A stretch of 64,000 bases of DNA from an uncultured Clostridia bacterium (lineage in GTDB: Bacteria; Bacillota; Clostridia; Oscillospirales; Ruminococcaceae), in the NCBI GenBank assembly GCA_944387885.1, contig CALXGR010000007.1, positions 1 through 64,000 of the forward strand, given 5' to 3'. The position numbers were made by a program, and so were the translations under genes. The notes under the pieces were generated by a model that was not told the DNA's origin, did no database searches, and saw nothing but the letters and a program-made list of their open reading frames with translations. Positions within the stretch are counted from its first letter, which is position 1. Every line of letters begins with the position of its first letter. Below, in pieces: positions 42,690 through 50,835 of this stretch.

Positions 42690-43406
42690 ATGGGCGAGAT
42701 TCTTCGTGTTGACAATATCAACGTGTATTACGGCTCCATCCACGCCATCAAGGATGTATCCTTCCATGTAAATGAAGGGGAGATCGTTACCCTAATTGGT
42801 GCCAACGGTGCAGGCAAGACCACCACCATGCACACCATCAGCGGATTGATGAAGCCCAAGAGCGGCGACATTGTCTATATGGGTCAGAGCATCACCAAGA
42901 TGGAAGCCCATAAGATCATCCGCCTGGGCCTGGCTCAGGTCCCGGAAGGCCGCCGGGTGTTCAGCGGACTGTCCGTTCAGGAAAACCTGGAGATGGGCGC
43001 TTATACCCGTAAGGACGGCCCCGCAGCCATCCAGCAGGACTATGAGATGGTGTTTGACCTTCTGCCCCGCCTGAAAGAACGGCGGACCCAGCAGGCCGGG
43101 ACCCTGTCCGGCGGTGAGCAGCAGATGCTGGCCATCGGCCGCGCTCTTATGTGCAAGCCCAAAATGCTGCTGCTGGACGAGCCCTCCATGGGCCTTTCTC
43201 CCTTGCTGGTAAAGGAAGTATTCAAAATCATCAAGGACATCAACCGCCAGGGCGTTACCGTTCTCCTGGTGGAACAGAACGCCAAGATGGCTCTGGAGAT
43301 TGCCCATCGGGCATACGTGCTGGAAACCGGCTCCATCAAGATGGAGGGCGAGGCCCACGCACTGGCCAACAATATTGAAGTTCGGAAAGCTTATCTGGGC
43401 TGCTGA
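42690..43406 (+). CDS. livF: Branched-chain amino acid ABC transporter ATP-binding protein LivF
   Basis: A 238-residue ATPase with Walker A GANGAGKTTTMHTI, the LivF motif VPEGRRVFSGLSVQENLEMGAY, signature LSGGEQQMLAIGRAL and Walker B MLLLDEPSMGLSP. ATG 42690 follows the GGAGGTGAG site, which overlaps the end of livG. It is the last gene of the operon, followed by a strong terminator. Confidence 0.96.
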   Translation: MGEILRVDNINVYYGSIHAIKDVSFHVNEGEIVTLIGANGAGKTTTMHTISGLMKPKSGDIVYMGQSITKMEAHKIIRLGLAQVPEGRRVFSGLSVQENLEMGAYTRKDGPAAIQQDYEMVFDLLPRLKERRTQQAGTLSGGEQQMLAIGRALMCKPKMLLLDEPSMGLSPLLVKEVFKIIKDINRQGVTVLLVEQNAKMALEIAHRAYVLETGSIKMEGEAHALANNIEVRKAYLGC

Positions 43407-43412
43407 TACAAG

Positions 43413-43443
43413 AAAACCCCCGTCCTCAGGACGGGGGTTTTTA
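43413..43443. terminator. Bidirectional terminator
   Basis: A perfect 13-bp stem (43413-43425 with 43429-43441), three-base loop, flanked by A- and T-rich tracts, between livF and the convergent amidase gene. Confidence 0.92.
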
Positions 43444-43452
43444 TATATCTTT

Positions 43453-44328
43453 TTAAACCAGGGTATCCAGACCAAAATATTCACAGATGGCCTGATAGTA
43501 AATCTCGGCGGCCCGCTGGCAGCCGTCCTCATCGCCGTACCGGTCCACATCTCCGGCATTGGTTATGAAGCACTGCTCAGACAGAACGGCAGGGCAACCG
43601 CTGTCCTCCAGCAGGGTGAAGGTGGGGCTTCCGCTGAGCTGCAGGCTGCCGGATTCCACCAGCAGCTTGTTGTCATTCTCATCGTAATATAAGTAACGGA
43701 CACCGTTGTTTCCCCGAAGCTTCTGCCCGTCCTGACCGAACAGCCCGGCAATGATCTCTGCAAACCGCTGGCTCTCCTCGTGATAGGCAAGTCCCGGAGG
43801 CACCGGGAAACATTCAAAGCCGTAGGTGTCAGGGGAGTAATCGCTGTTGCCGTGGATGCTGAGAAGGAGGTCTGTCTGCTGATTTTGAATCAAATCGGCC
43901 CGTTCACTGGGTTTTTCCCGGGTGGACTCGTCCTCCCACTGGGCCTGGGTAATGGTGAGGAACGGCTCAAACCGGCCGTCCTGCTCCATCATCTCCAACA
44001 GCAGATTGGCAGTACGCCAGGTCATCTCATCCTCATAGAAATAGATGCCCTCGCTGCCGTGATCGCTGCCGCCATGTCCGGGGTCAATGGCGACTACAAT
44101 GCTTTCCTGGTCGGGAGTGTCCTCTTCGATCCAGGCGGTGGATTCTCCGGACTGGGCCTGGGCTTCCAGGAAAAAATTGGTGAAGAATATTCCGGCCAGA
44201 TGATATAGGCCTACCAGAGCCAGGAGAAGAAGGAGAAAGAATATGATCCTGGCGATCCAGATTTTGATTCTTCGCTTTAACCGGGAACGGCGGCGGGGAG
44301 GCTGTATGTGTCGGGGCGGATAAGGCAT
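43453..44328 (-). CDS. N-acetylmuramoyl-L-alanine amidase (Amidase_3), membrane anchored
   Basis: A 291-residue protein. A basic Arg/Pro-rich start (PYPPRHIQPPRRRSRLKRR) leads to one membrane helix (about 32-52) and an outer amidase domain. The zinc site is seen: His in AIDPGHGGSD, Glu in YEDEMTWRTANL, His in LLSIHGNSD; the catalytic Glu is in PAVLSEQCFITN. It cuts the MurNAc-L-Ala bond of peptidoglycan. ATG 44328 is chosen, with AAGGAAG upstream; the longer frame from 44427 lacks a plausible ribosome site. It is divergent from the two-component system. Confidence 0.9.
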   Translation of the reverse strand: MPYPPRHIQPPRRRSRLKRRIKIWIARIIFFLLLLLALVGLYHLAGIFFTNFFLEAQAQSGESTAWIEEDTPDQESIVVAIDPGHGGSDHGSEGIYFYEDEMTWRTANLLLEMMEQDGRFEPFLTITQAQWEDESTREKPSERADLIQNQQTDLLLSIHGNSDYSPDTYGFECFPVPPGLAYHEESQRFAEIIAGLFGQDGQKLRGNNGVRYLYYDENDNKLLVESGSLQLSGSPTFTLLEDSGCPAVLSEQCFITNAGDVDRYGDEDGCQRAAEIYYQAICEYFGLDTLV

Positions 44329-44487
44329 AATCGTTTCACTTCCTTTGCAAACAGAATACCTCCTGCTTGTTTCCGCAATGTTTCCGCCGTGGATAAGAAT
44401 TGGAAACATTCTGATTGTATGATACAATAAAGCCAGATTCCTATCAAATTAAGAATTGTTTAAGCCAATTTTGGCCAAGGAGATCTT

Positions 44488-45150
44488 ATGAAACCCATTT
44501 TGATCGTAGAGGACGAGCCCAATATCCGAAATCTCATTGCCCTGACCCTTCGCCGGGCAGGGTACGCCACCAGTCAGGCGGCAGACGGGATTCAGGCTGC
44601 GGACATGATTGAGGAAAACCAGTACGACCTGGTTTTGCTGGATGTAATGCTGCCCGGTGTGGACGGCTTTGAACTCATCGATTATATATTGCCTACCGGC
44701 ACCCCGGTGATTTTTCTCACCGCCAAGGCTGGGGTAAATGACCGGGTCAAGGGGCTTCGCCTGGGTGCGGACGATTATATTGTAAAACCCTTTGAACCTG
44801 CGGAACTGCTGGCCCGGGTGGAATCGGTCCTTCGCCGGGCAGGGCGGGGAAGCACGGTCCTCCGGGTGGGGGACGTGGAGATGGACCCGGTGGCCCTGGT
44901 GGTCACCAAGAACGGGGAACCGGTCCATCTGAAACCCATGGAGTACAACCTGCTGGCCCAGCTTATGCGGAATCCGGGGGTGGCCCTCTACCGCAGCGTT
45001 CTCTATGAACGGGTGTGGGGCAGCGAACCGGAGGAGGACACCCGTACCCTGGATATTCACATCCAGCGCCTCCGGAAAAAGCTGGATTGGGCCGATACCA
45101 TTGAAACGGTCAGGGGAGTGGGCTATCGCCTGAAAGGGGACCCAAAATGA
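44488..45150 (+). CDS. OmpR/PhoB family response regulator
   Basis: A 220-residue DNA-binding regulator. The receiver domain has the acidic pair in IVEDEPN, the phospho-acceptor Asp52 in LVLLDVMLPG, and Lys in YIVKPFEPAEL; the winged helix begins near 130, with TRTLDIHIQRLRKKL and TVRGVGYRLK. Its partner kinase overlaps the 3' end by four bases (ATGA), so translation is coupled. Target genes cannot be inferred, although the two exported products that follow are likely ones. Confidence 0.95.
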   Translation: MKPILIVEDEPNIRNLIALTLRRAGYATSQAADGIQAADMIEENQYDLVLLDVMLPGVDGFELIDYILPTGTPVIFLTAKAGVNDRVKGLRLGADDYIVKPFEPAELLARVESVLRRAGRGSTVLRVGDVEMDPVALVVTKNGEPVHLKPMEYNLLAQLMRNPGVALYRSVLYERVWGSEPEEDTRTLDIHIQRLRKKLDWADTIETVRGVGYRLKGDPK

Positions 45151-46562
45151 AGCTCTCGGTAAAATTCACCCTCAGCATGATCCTTATGATCACCCTGGTC
45201 CTCAGTGTAGGTGGGGTCATCTTCATGGCGGGGGATTTTAACCAGAACTATGATAATATGGTGGAGCTGTCCTACCAGCAGCACAATGCCCAGCTGTCAC
45301 AGCTTCAGCTCTTTTTGAAAGATATGGAGGCGGATACCCCCGCACAGTTTCACGCTGCCCTCTACCAGTACGGCAACAGCCTGGACCAGTACGGAGGCGG
45401 TTCTCTGGCCATTTTTATGGATGGGGCGCTGGCCTACCTGAATCTGGAAAATCAGCCTGATGACTCTGCCCTGGCCCAGCTGGCCCAGGTGGTCCAGGAG
45501 GAGCAGGTGTCCGCCCTGAATCTGGAACAGGCAGGAGAGGGCGTATCCCTTTATATCTGCAGCAACCTTCAGTGGGGGGAAAGTGCTGCCCAGCTTATTA
45601 CAGCCCATGATTTCACCTCTGTATACACAAGGCGGGACAACCAGGTCAGCTGGTTTGCCCGGATTCAGCTGGCGGCCCTGGCAGTGACTGCTCTGGCAGC
45701 CGGGGTGGTCAGCGGAGCCCTTACCGCTCCCCTGAAAAAACTCACGGCTACGGCTACAGCCATTGCCATGGGAGATTACAGCGCCCGGACCCAGGTGGAG
45801 AGCCAGGATGAAATCGGAAGCCTGAGCCAGAGCTTTGACACCATGGCCCAGGCAGTGGAAAACCAGATTCAGGAACTGAACCTGTCGGTGACCCAGAGGG
45901 ATGATTTCATTGCGGCTTTTACCCATGAAATCAAAACCCCCATGACCGGCATTATTGGATATGCGGATATCCTCCGGGAATCTCCCCCTGACCCCAAGAC
46001 CCTCCATACCGCCAGTGAGGCCATCTACCATGATGCCCGGCGGCTGGAACAGCTGAGCCAGAAACTGCTTCTTCTCCTGGGACTGAACCGGGAGGAAGAA
46101 CTGGAGCTGAGACCGGTCTCCCTGGCCAAAGTGTTCCGGGGCGCCCGGGAGGCGCTGGGCAATCCCTCCCAGGTGGAGTGGCCCAAGGGAACAGAACTTC
46201 GGGTCTGGGGAGATGAGATTCTGCTGGTGGACCTGGTGCAGAACCTGGTTCAGAACGGAATTCGCAGCCTGGAGGAGGAAGGCCGGGTGCAGGTCAGTGC
46301 AGAACTCCAGGAGGACCTGGTCCTGATTCAGATAACCGATAACGGCTGCGGAATCCCGGAGGACCAGCTGGAACGGATCACCGAGCCGTTCTATATGGTG
46401 GATAAATCCCGGGCAAGAAGAATGAACGGCAGCGGAGTGGGCCTTGCCCTCTGCGCCCGAATCGCCCAGCTTCACGGCACCCAGCTTTCCTATCAAAGCC
46501 AGGTAGGAGAGGGGACCCAGTGCAGCTTTACCCTGGAGGTGGCCCATGAAGAGGATCAATAA
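45147..46562 (+). CDS. Sensor histidine kinase
   Basis: A 471-residue kinase. A first helix (10-30), an outer sensor domain (about 31-170) and a second helix (about 172-192) lead to HAMP (195-245), HisKA with phospho-acceptor His260 in FTHEIKTPMTGIIGY, and the ATPase domain (N box LVQNLVQNGIRSLEE, ITDNGCGIPEDQL, SGVGLALC). The sensor part is Gln/Asp-rich and has no recognised fold. It phosphorylates the regulator encoded just upstream. Its 3' end overlaps the next gene by 17 bp. Confidence 0.95.
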   Translation: MKLSVKFTLSMILMITLVLSVGGVIFMAGDFNQNYDNMVELSYQQHNAQLSQLQLFLKDMEADTPAQFHAALYQYGNSLDQYGGGSLAIFMDGALAYLNLENQPDDSALAQLAQVVQEEQVSALNLEQAGEGVSLYICSNLQWGESAAQLITAHDFTSVYTRRDNQVSWFARIQLAALAVTALAAGVVSGALTAPLKKLTATATAIAMGDYSARTQVESQDEIGSLSQSFDTMAQAVENQIQELNLSVTQRDDFIAAFTHEIKTPMTGIIGYADILRESPPDPKTLHTASEAIYHDARRLEQLSQKLLLLLGLNREEELELRPVSLAKVFRGAREALGNPSQVEWPKGTELRVWGDEILLVDLVQNLVQNGIRSLEEEGRVQVSAELQEDLVLIQITDNGCGIPEDQLERITEPFYMVDKSRARRMNGSGVGLALCARIAQLHGTQLSYQSQVGEGTQCSFTLEVAHEEDQ

Positions 46563-47439
46563 AAAAACATGGGCCCTGGTGGCGGGATGTGTTCTGGTGG
46601 TGGCGGCAGCTTTGACCCTGCCGGCTCTTTGGATGATTGGTCAGCAGGACGCTAAAATGGGCAGGGTCACTTATCTGCCCGACTATACCACCATTGTCCT
46701 GGGAGAGAAAGCTGCTGAGAATCCGGTGGCACGGAGCCTTTATGAGCATAAACAGACCTACCTTATCCAGGGGGACCAGGCAGACTGGGGAGACCTTGAT
46801 CCGGAGGCTCTGGCTTTACTGGAAGAAGAAATCAATGAACTGGAAATGGCCTGCCCTACGGTTCAGACAGCCCTGGAAGAACTGCAGCTTGAGGAGTTGA
46901 TGGTATCACCCGACTACGCCACGGATGCAGGAACGCTGCTGGGGTTTGAACGGCTGGATTTGAACCGGACTGCTATGGAGGGAAATGGAAACGGCTTTTA
47001 CTCCAGAAAGTACTGGGTGCTGAACATTTCCCGGGACACGGTTACCCAGAAGATTATGGCTCTCTACATGGAATATAACAACAGCGATACTGTCTGGTCG
47101 GGAACAGAGTATGGAGTGCAGACAGAACTGTTGGCAGAGATTCTGACCCAGGAGGCGGACAGCATTGAAGGCGCAGTGGCAGCCATGGCCAAGGAGTATA
47201 TGGCCTATCTGGGGCTGGAAGAAAGTGCCTTCCAGAAAGTGGATTTGACCCGGCCTGCCTGGCAAGAGGAATATGAGATGGATCGAACCTATTACACCCA
47301 AGCCTTTTACAGCCCGGATTACCAGGTCTATCTCTATGCCAGCCTGGGATATGGGACAGTGGACAGTATCGGCCTCAATCTGGGAGCTGCAAGCCTGACA
47401 CCGGAGGAGTTGGAAAAATGTCTTACACCATACGCTTGA
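46546..47439 (+). CDS. Exported or membrane-anchored protein of unknown function
   Basis: A 297-residue protein with one N-terminal signal-anchor helix (residues 8-31) and a long acidic, mostly helical outer domain with two positions worth noting: DTGTLLG-like segment (residue 125 region) and a repeated Tyr-rich end (YTQAFYSPDYQVYLYASLGYG). I do not recognise a family. It overlaps the kinase gene by 17 bp and the next lipoprotein gene by 22 bp, so it is part of the same operon and may be the signal partner or output of the two-component system. Confidence 0.65.
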   Translation: MKRINKKTWALVAGCVLVVAAALTLPALWMIGQQDAKMGRVTYLPDYTTIVLGEKAAENPVARSLYEHKQTYLIQGDQADWGDLDPEALALLEEEINELEMACPTVQTALEELQLEELMVSPDYATDAGTLLGFERLDLNRTAMEGNGNGFYSRKYWVLNISRDTVTQKIMALYMEYNNSDTVWSGTEYGVQTELLAEILTQEADSIEGAVAAMAKEYMAYLGLEESAFQKVDLTRPAWQEEYEMDRTYYTQAFYSPDYQVYLYASLGYGTVDSIGLNLGAASLTPEELEKCLTPYA

Positions 47440-48692
47440 AATCCGGGCTGCGCTGGCTCCTGACGGCTGTCCTGGCTTTGATACTGGCGGGGTGCAGCGG
47501 AGGACAAACAGGTGCCGTATCTGCCCCTCAGGCGGCGCAGGAAACCTTCCCTGTGCCGGAAACGGTGACGCAACTGACCAGGCTGGAAAATACCCTGGGA
47601 GACCAGGAAGGGGTCTATGCGTTTGAGGAACAGGTGAACGGTATGATGGTCCTGACTTACTATGACAAGACCGCCGCAGTCAGCCGTCCTGTCTGCATGC
47701 GGGAAGGGTGTGCCCATAATTCCCTGGATTGCCCTGCCTGCTATTCGCCTGCGGAAGCACCCAGGCTCTTTGCCTACAATGGCTGTCTGTATGTTCTGAC
47801 TCAGGGGATTGGAGGATTCTGCCTTTACCGGCAGGACCTTCAGGGGCAGGAGAGAACAGAGGTAATGAGTCAGGAAGATGTAACACCCTTTTCGGAAACT
47901 ATAGAGGGAAGCCCGGCGGGAGAATATTTTGACGGACTTTCTCTCTATATCTGTTATCAGTTTTATTCGCCCCGAGATACAGCCGCAATTCTAAAAATCA
48001 GTATGAGCAACAATCCCAAGGCCAGCCATAATCTGCTGTACAGCTGGAGGGAAGTTTATCTCCGGCCGGCAGTCCGCATGTTCGGGCCGGTGGTCAATGG
48101 AAAGATTCTCCTGAGAGACAGCATGGAAGAACTGCTTCTGCTGGATTTGAACAAGCTGGAAAAGAGTGTGCTGAACGGGACGGAGGAACCCACTGAACTG
48201 CTGGAACTGCCCATAGAGGGTGGATGGCTCCATGCAGTCTGGGATGGAAAAGGCTTTTTCGCAGAGTATGATTACGAAAAAAATGCCTGGCAGCTTACCC
48301 TGGTGGATATGGAAACCGGCGTGCAGGTATATCATCTGGATACCTCCGGCTATGGTGTGGGACTGGATACTTATCCCATTGAATGTCTGGACATGGCTAT
48401 CCTTCAGGGGCAGGAAGGTCAGAGCTGGCTGGCAGACTGGGAAACTGGTGAGCTGAAGGAACTCTCCCTGGTACGGTGGCGGGGAAATGTGAAGGAAACC
48501 ATATTGCCCATAGCCCAATGCGGAGATGAATATCTGGTAAAGGTGCGGGAAGAATTGTATTCTAACTTTCAGATCAACCCTGGCGGGGATATTTCTACCG
48601 AGCCGGTTTATCAGGGACAGTATGGCTTTATCTCGGTGGAGGACTACCTGGCAGGTCAGCCCAATTACCGAATCGTTCAAAAAGCCGGATGA
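47418..48692 (+). CDS. Lipoprotein, likely beta-propeller type, of unknown function
   Basis: A 424-residue protein with a lipoprotein signal (LALILAGC, Cys about 26). Near residues 95-115 there is a cysteine-rich stretch, VCMREGCAHNSLDCPACY, then repeated beta-rich stretches with LFAYNGCLYVLTQ, LYICYQFYSP, and WDGKGFFAEYDYEKN, which suggest a propeller-type sensor or binding domain. This layout is known in uncharacterised gut clostridial lipoproteins. It ends the two-component operon and is followed by a terminator. Confidence 0.65.
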   Translation: MSYTIRLKSGLRWLLTAVLALILAGCSGGQTGAVSAPQAAQETFPVPETVTQLTRLENTLGDQEGVYAFEEQVNGMMVLTYYDKTAAVSRPVCMREGCAHNSLDCPACYSPAEAPRLFAYNGCLYVLTQGIGGFCLYRQDLQGQERTEVMSQEDVTPFSETIEGSPAGEYFDGLSLYICYQFYSPRDTAAILKISMSNNPKASHNLLYSWREVYLRPAVRMFGPVVNGKILLRDSMEELLLLDLNKLEKSVLNGTEEPTELLELPIEGGWLHAVWDGKGFFAEYDYEKNAWQLTLVDMETGVQVYHLDTSGYGVGLDTYPIECLDMAILQGQEGQSWLADWETGELKELSLVRWRGNVKETILPIAQCGDEYLVKVREELYSNFQINPGGDISTEPVYQGQYGFISVEDYLAGQPNYRIVQKAG

Positions 48693-48702
48693 TAAAAAAG
48701 AA

Positions 48703-48734
48703 CCGGGCAGAGGAGCGCCTCTGCCCGGATTTTT
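48703..48734 (+). terminator. Terminator of the two-component operon
   Basis: A perfect 11-bp stem (48703-48713 with 48718-48728), four-base loop and a short T-run. Confidence 0.88.
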
Positions 48735-48741
48735 GTGCTTT

Positions 48742-48804
48742 CGTGCTGTTCGAATCCTCTCTCTGTCAGACGCAAAAAAAATCCCACACCGTTTGGTGTG
48801 GGAT
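48742..48804. repeat. 63-bp direct repeat, copy 1
   Basis: Identical to 48901-48963 except for one base (62/63). It includes a tRNA-Ser-like T-arm (TTCGAATCC, then a CTCTCTGTC run) in plus orientation and the inverted repeat ATCCCACACC/GGTGTGGGAT. In this copy the T-run of the terminator is missing. Confidence 0.85.
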
Positions 48805-48900
48805 GACAGGGAGAACAAGGTCCCCGGTAGTGTGCGCCCAGTCCCGGCACCCGCACACTAAAGAACAGTCCACCGGACTGTTCTTTTCGGCTGCGCCGAA
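48805..48900. repeat. 96-bp spacer of hairpins between the direct repeats
   Basis: Contains an imperfect GTGTGCG/CGCACAC stem (48830-48858), a perfect 12-bp stem with a three-base loop (48860-48886), and a 6-bp TTCGGC/GCCGAA stem with a three-base loop (48886-48900). It holds no coding sequence. Confidence 0.75.
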
Positions 48901-48963
48901 CGTGCTGTTCGAATCCTCTCTCTGTCAAACGCAAAAAAAATCCCACACCGTTTGGTGTGGGAT
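48901..48963. repeat. 63-bp direct repeat, copy 2
   Basis: The second copy, 159 bp downstream of the first. Its inverted repeat is the working terminator of tRNA-Ser, and its outer part is an inverted near-copy of the 3' end of that tRNA. Confidence 0.85.
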
Positions 48964-48969
48964 TTTTTT
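48933..48969 (-). terminator. Terminator of tRNA-Ser
   Basis: A 10-bp perfect stem (48940-48949 with 48954-48963), extended by A/T pairing, with eight T residues on the minus strand. Confidence 0.88.
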
Positions 48970-49060
48970 GGCGGACAGAGAGGGATTCGAACCCTCGAAC
49001 CCTTTATGGGGGTTACACGATTTCCAGTCGTGCGCCTTAGACCAGCTCAGCCATCTGTCC
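48969..49060 (-). tRNA. tRNA-Ser (anticodon GGA)
   Basis: 92 nt with an encoded CCA. The acceptor GGACAGA pairs with TCTGTCC; the anticodon stem CACGA/TCGTG encloses CTGGAAA, giving GGA (decodes UCC and UCU). The long variable arm is class II. Confidence 0.96.
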
Positions 49061-49193
49061 ACATTGTTGGGGCGCACCGACAACGTTATTTATTATAGTC
49101 GGGAAGAAGATAAAAGTCAATACTTTTACAAAATATTTCTACAAAAAAACGGCCCGGGGCAAATTGCCCCAGGCCGATATCCATTCTATTGGA

Positions 49194-50735
49194 TCAGTTG
49201 TGGTGGCGCTCTTCCTCCAGGAAGGCCAGGTTCATCTCAAAGGGACTCTCCACGGCGCCCTTGAAGGGAGCAGTAGTCTTGTACTTGTTCAGCTGAGCCA
49301 GAGTCTTGGCAGGATCGGCCAGAGTACCGGCACCGGCAATGCAGCCGCCGGGGCAGGCCATGCCTTCCAGCAGATAGCCGTTATACTTGCCTGCCTTGGC
49401 CAGCATGAGCAGCTTCTTGCAGTCGGCCAGACCCTGAGCGCTGGCAACCTTCACCTCACGGTCGGGAGCCAGCTCCTTGATGGCGTTGACCACCGCCTGG
49501 GCTACACCGCCGCTGGCAGCAAAGCCACGGCCGTCAGCGCTGGCGTGCTCCAGCTTATCTTCGGAATCTTCCTCCAGCTGGTCAAAGTCAACCTGCTTTG
49601 CCTGGAACATACCCATCAGCTCTTCAAAGGTGAGAACGAAGCTCACATCGCTGCGGATGGTCCGGCGCTGGGCTTCCAGTTTCTTGGCGGCGCAGGGGCC
49701 CACAAAGCATACCCGAATATCGGGGTCGGCTTTCTTGATCATCCGGGCGGTGAGAACCATGGGAGTCATAGCCATGCTCACGCAATTGGCACGCTCGGGG
49801 AAGAGCTTCTTGGCCATAACGCTCCAGGCAGGGCAGCAGCTGGTGGCCATGAAGGGAATTTCGTCGGGAACTTCCTTCAGGAAGTCTTTGGCTTCTTCTA
49901 CGGTGCAGAGGTCGGCGCCGATGGCTACCTCGACCACATCCTCAAAGCCCAGCTGGAGCATGGCAGCCCGGAACTTGCCGGGGGTCAGGCCGGGGAACTG
50001 GTTGATGAAGGCGGGAGCAACGGCGGCATAGATCCGGTCACCCCGCTTGAAGGCCTGAATCAGCTGGAAAATCTGGCTCTTGTCGGAGATGGCTCCGAAG
50101 GGGCAGTTTACCAGGCACATGCCGCAGCTGACACACTTGTCGTAGTCGATTTCGGCCCGGCCCAGGCTGTCGCTGTGAATGGCGTTCATGCCGCAGCTGG
50201 CGGCGCAGGGACGCTCGGTCTTGATAATGGCGTGGTAGGGGCAGGCGTCTACACAGCGGCCGCACTTGATGCAGAGATCCTGGTCAATGTAGCTCAGGTT
50301 GCCGTTCCGGAAGCTGATAGCGTTCTTGGGGCATACTTCCTGGCAGGGATGAGCCAGACAGCCCTGGCACATCTCGGTGACCTTTACGATTTTTTCAGGG
50401 CAGCGGTGGCAGGCGAACTTGATCACATTGATCAGCGGGGGCTCATAGTACTTATGGGCGCTGACACAGTTCTCCAGGCCTTCGGTGGTGCTCATCTGAT
50501 GGTCGATGGGGCGCAGGGGCAGACCCATGGCCAGACGGATTCGTTCGCTTACGATGGCCCGCTCCAGGAAGATGCTCTCCCGGTGGGTGTTGGCCTCTCC
50601 GGGAATGATCTTGAAGGGCAGGGTGCGAACCTGCTGCTCGTACTCTTCGATGGTGTTGTACTCGTAGCTCATCCGGGCTACTTCCGCAAATACACTGCGG
50701 CGGATGCGATGGACGGTGGTATCAATACCGCGCAT
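49194..50735 (-). CDS. [FeFe] hydrogenase, single-chain group-B-like
   Basis: A 513-residue cytoplasmic iron-sulfur enzyme for proton reduction or H2 oxidation. The N-terminal part has a Cys-rich cluster (CHRCPEKIVKVTEMCQGCLAHPCQEVC) and several 4Fe-4S motifs (CIKCGRCVDACP; CVSCGMCLVNCP). The H-cluster motifs are L1 TSCCPAW, L2 GPCAAKKLE and L3 EGMACPGGCIAGAG, matching group B rather than group A enzymes (L1 TSCCPGW, L2 with MPCTAKK). Group B hydrogenases are less studied and may prefer ferredoxin. No maturation gene (hydE, hydF, hydG) is in the window. It stands alone. Confidence 0.9.
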   Translation of the reverse strand: MRGIDTTVHRIRRSVFAEVARMSYEYNTIEEYEQQVRTLPFKIIPGEANTHRESIFLERAIVSERIRLAMGLPLRPIDHQMSTTEGLENCVSAHKYYEPPLINVIKFACHRCPEKIVKVTEMCQGCLAHPCQEVCPKNAISFRNGNLSYIDQDLCIKCGRCVDACPYHAIIKTERPCAASCGMNAIHSDSLGRAEIDYDKCVSCGMCLVNCPFGAISDKSQIFQLIQAFKRGDRIYAAVAPAFINQFPGLTPGKFRAAMLQLGFEDVVEVAIGADLCTVEEAKDFLKEVPDEIPFMATSCCPAWSVMAKKLFPERANCVSMAMTPMVLTARMIKKADPDIRVCFVGPCAAKKLEAQRRTIRSDVSFVLTFEELMGMFQAKQVDFDQLEEDSEDKLEHASADGRGFAASGGVAQAVVNAIKELAPDREVKVASAQGLADCKKLLMLAKAGKYNGYLLEGMACPGGCIAGAGTLADPAKTLAQLNKYKTTAPFKGAVESPFEMNLAFLEEERHHN

Positions 50736-50835
50736 TGGATAAACTCCTCTCTATCTCTCCTGTTAAATGGATGGGCGATCCTGTTAAAAGAATAACATAT
50801 AGTGGCTTTCAGGGCAAGACCTGAATCCTACTTTT

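Noticed and set aside
48689..49264. Open frame reading through the tRNA-Ser repeat region
   Set aside because: It contains the duplicated hairpin sequence and antisense tRNA (the ADREGFEPSN-type string common in false gene calls). It is explained by the repeats and tRNA.
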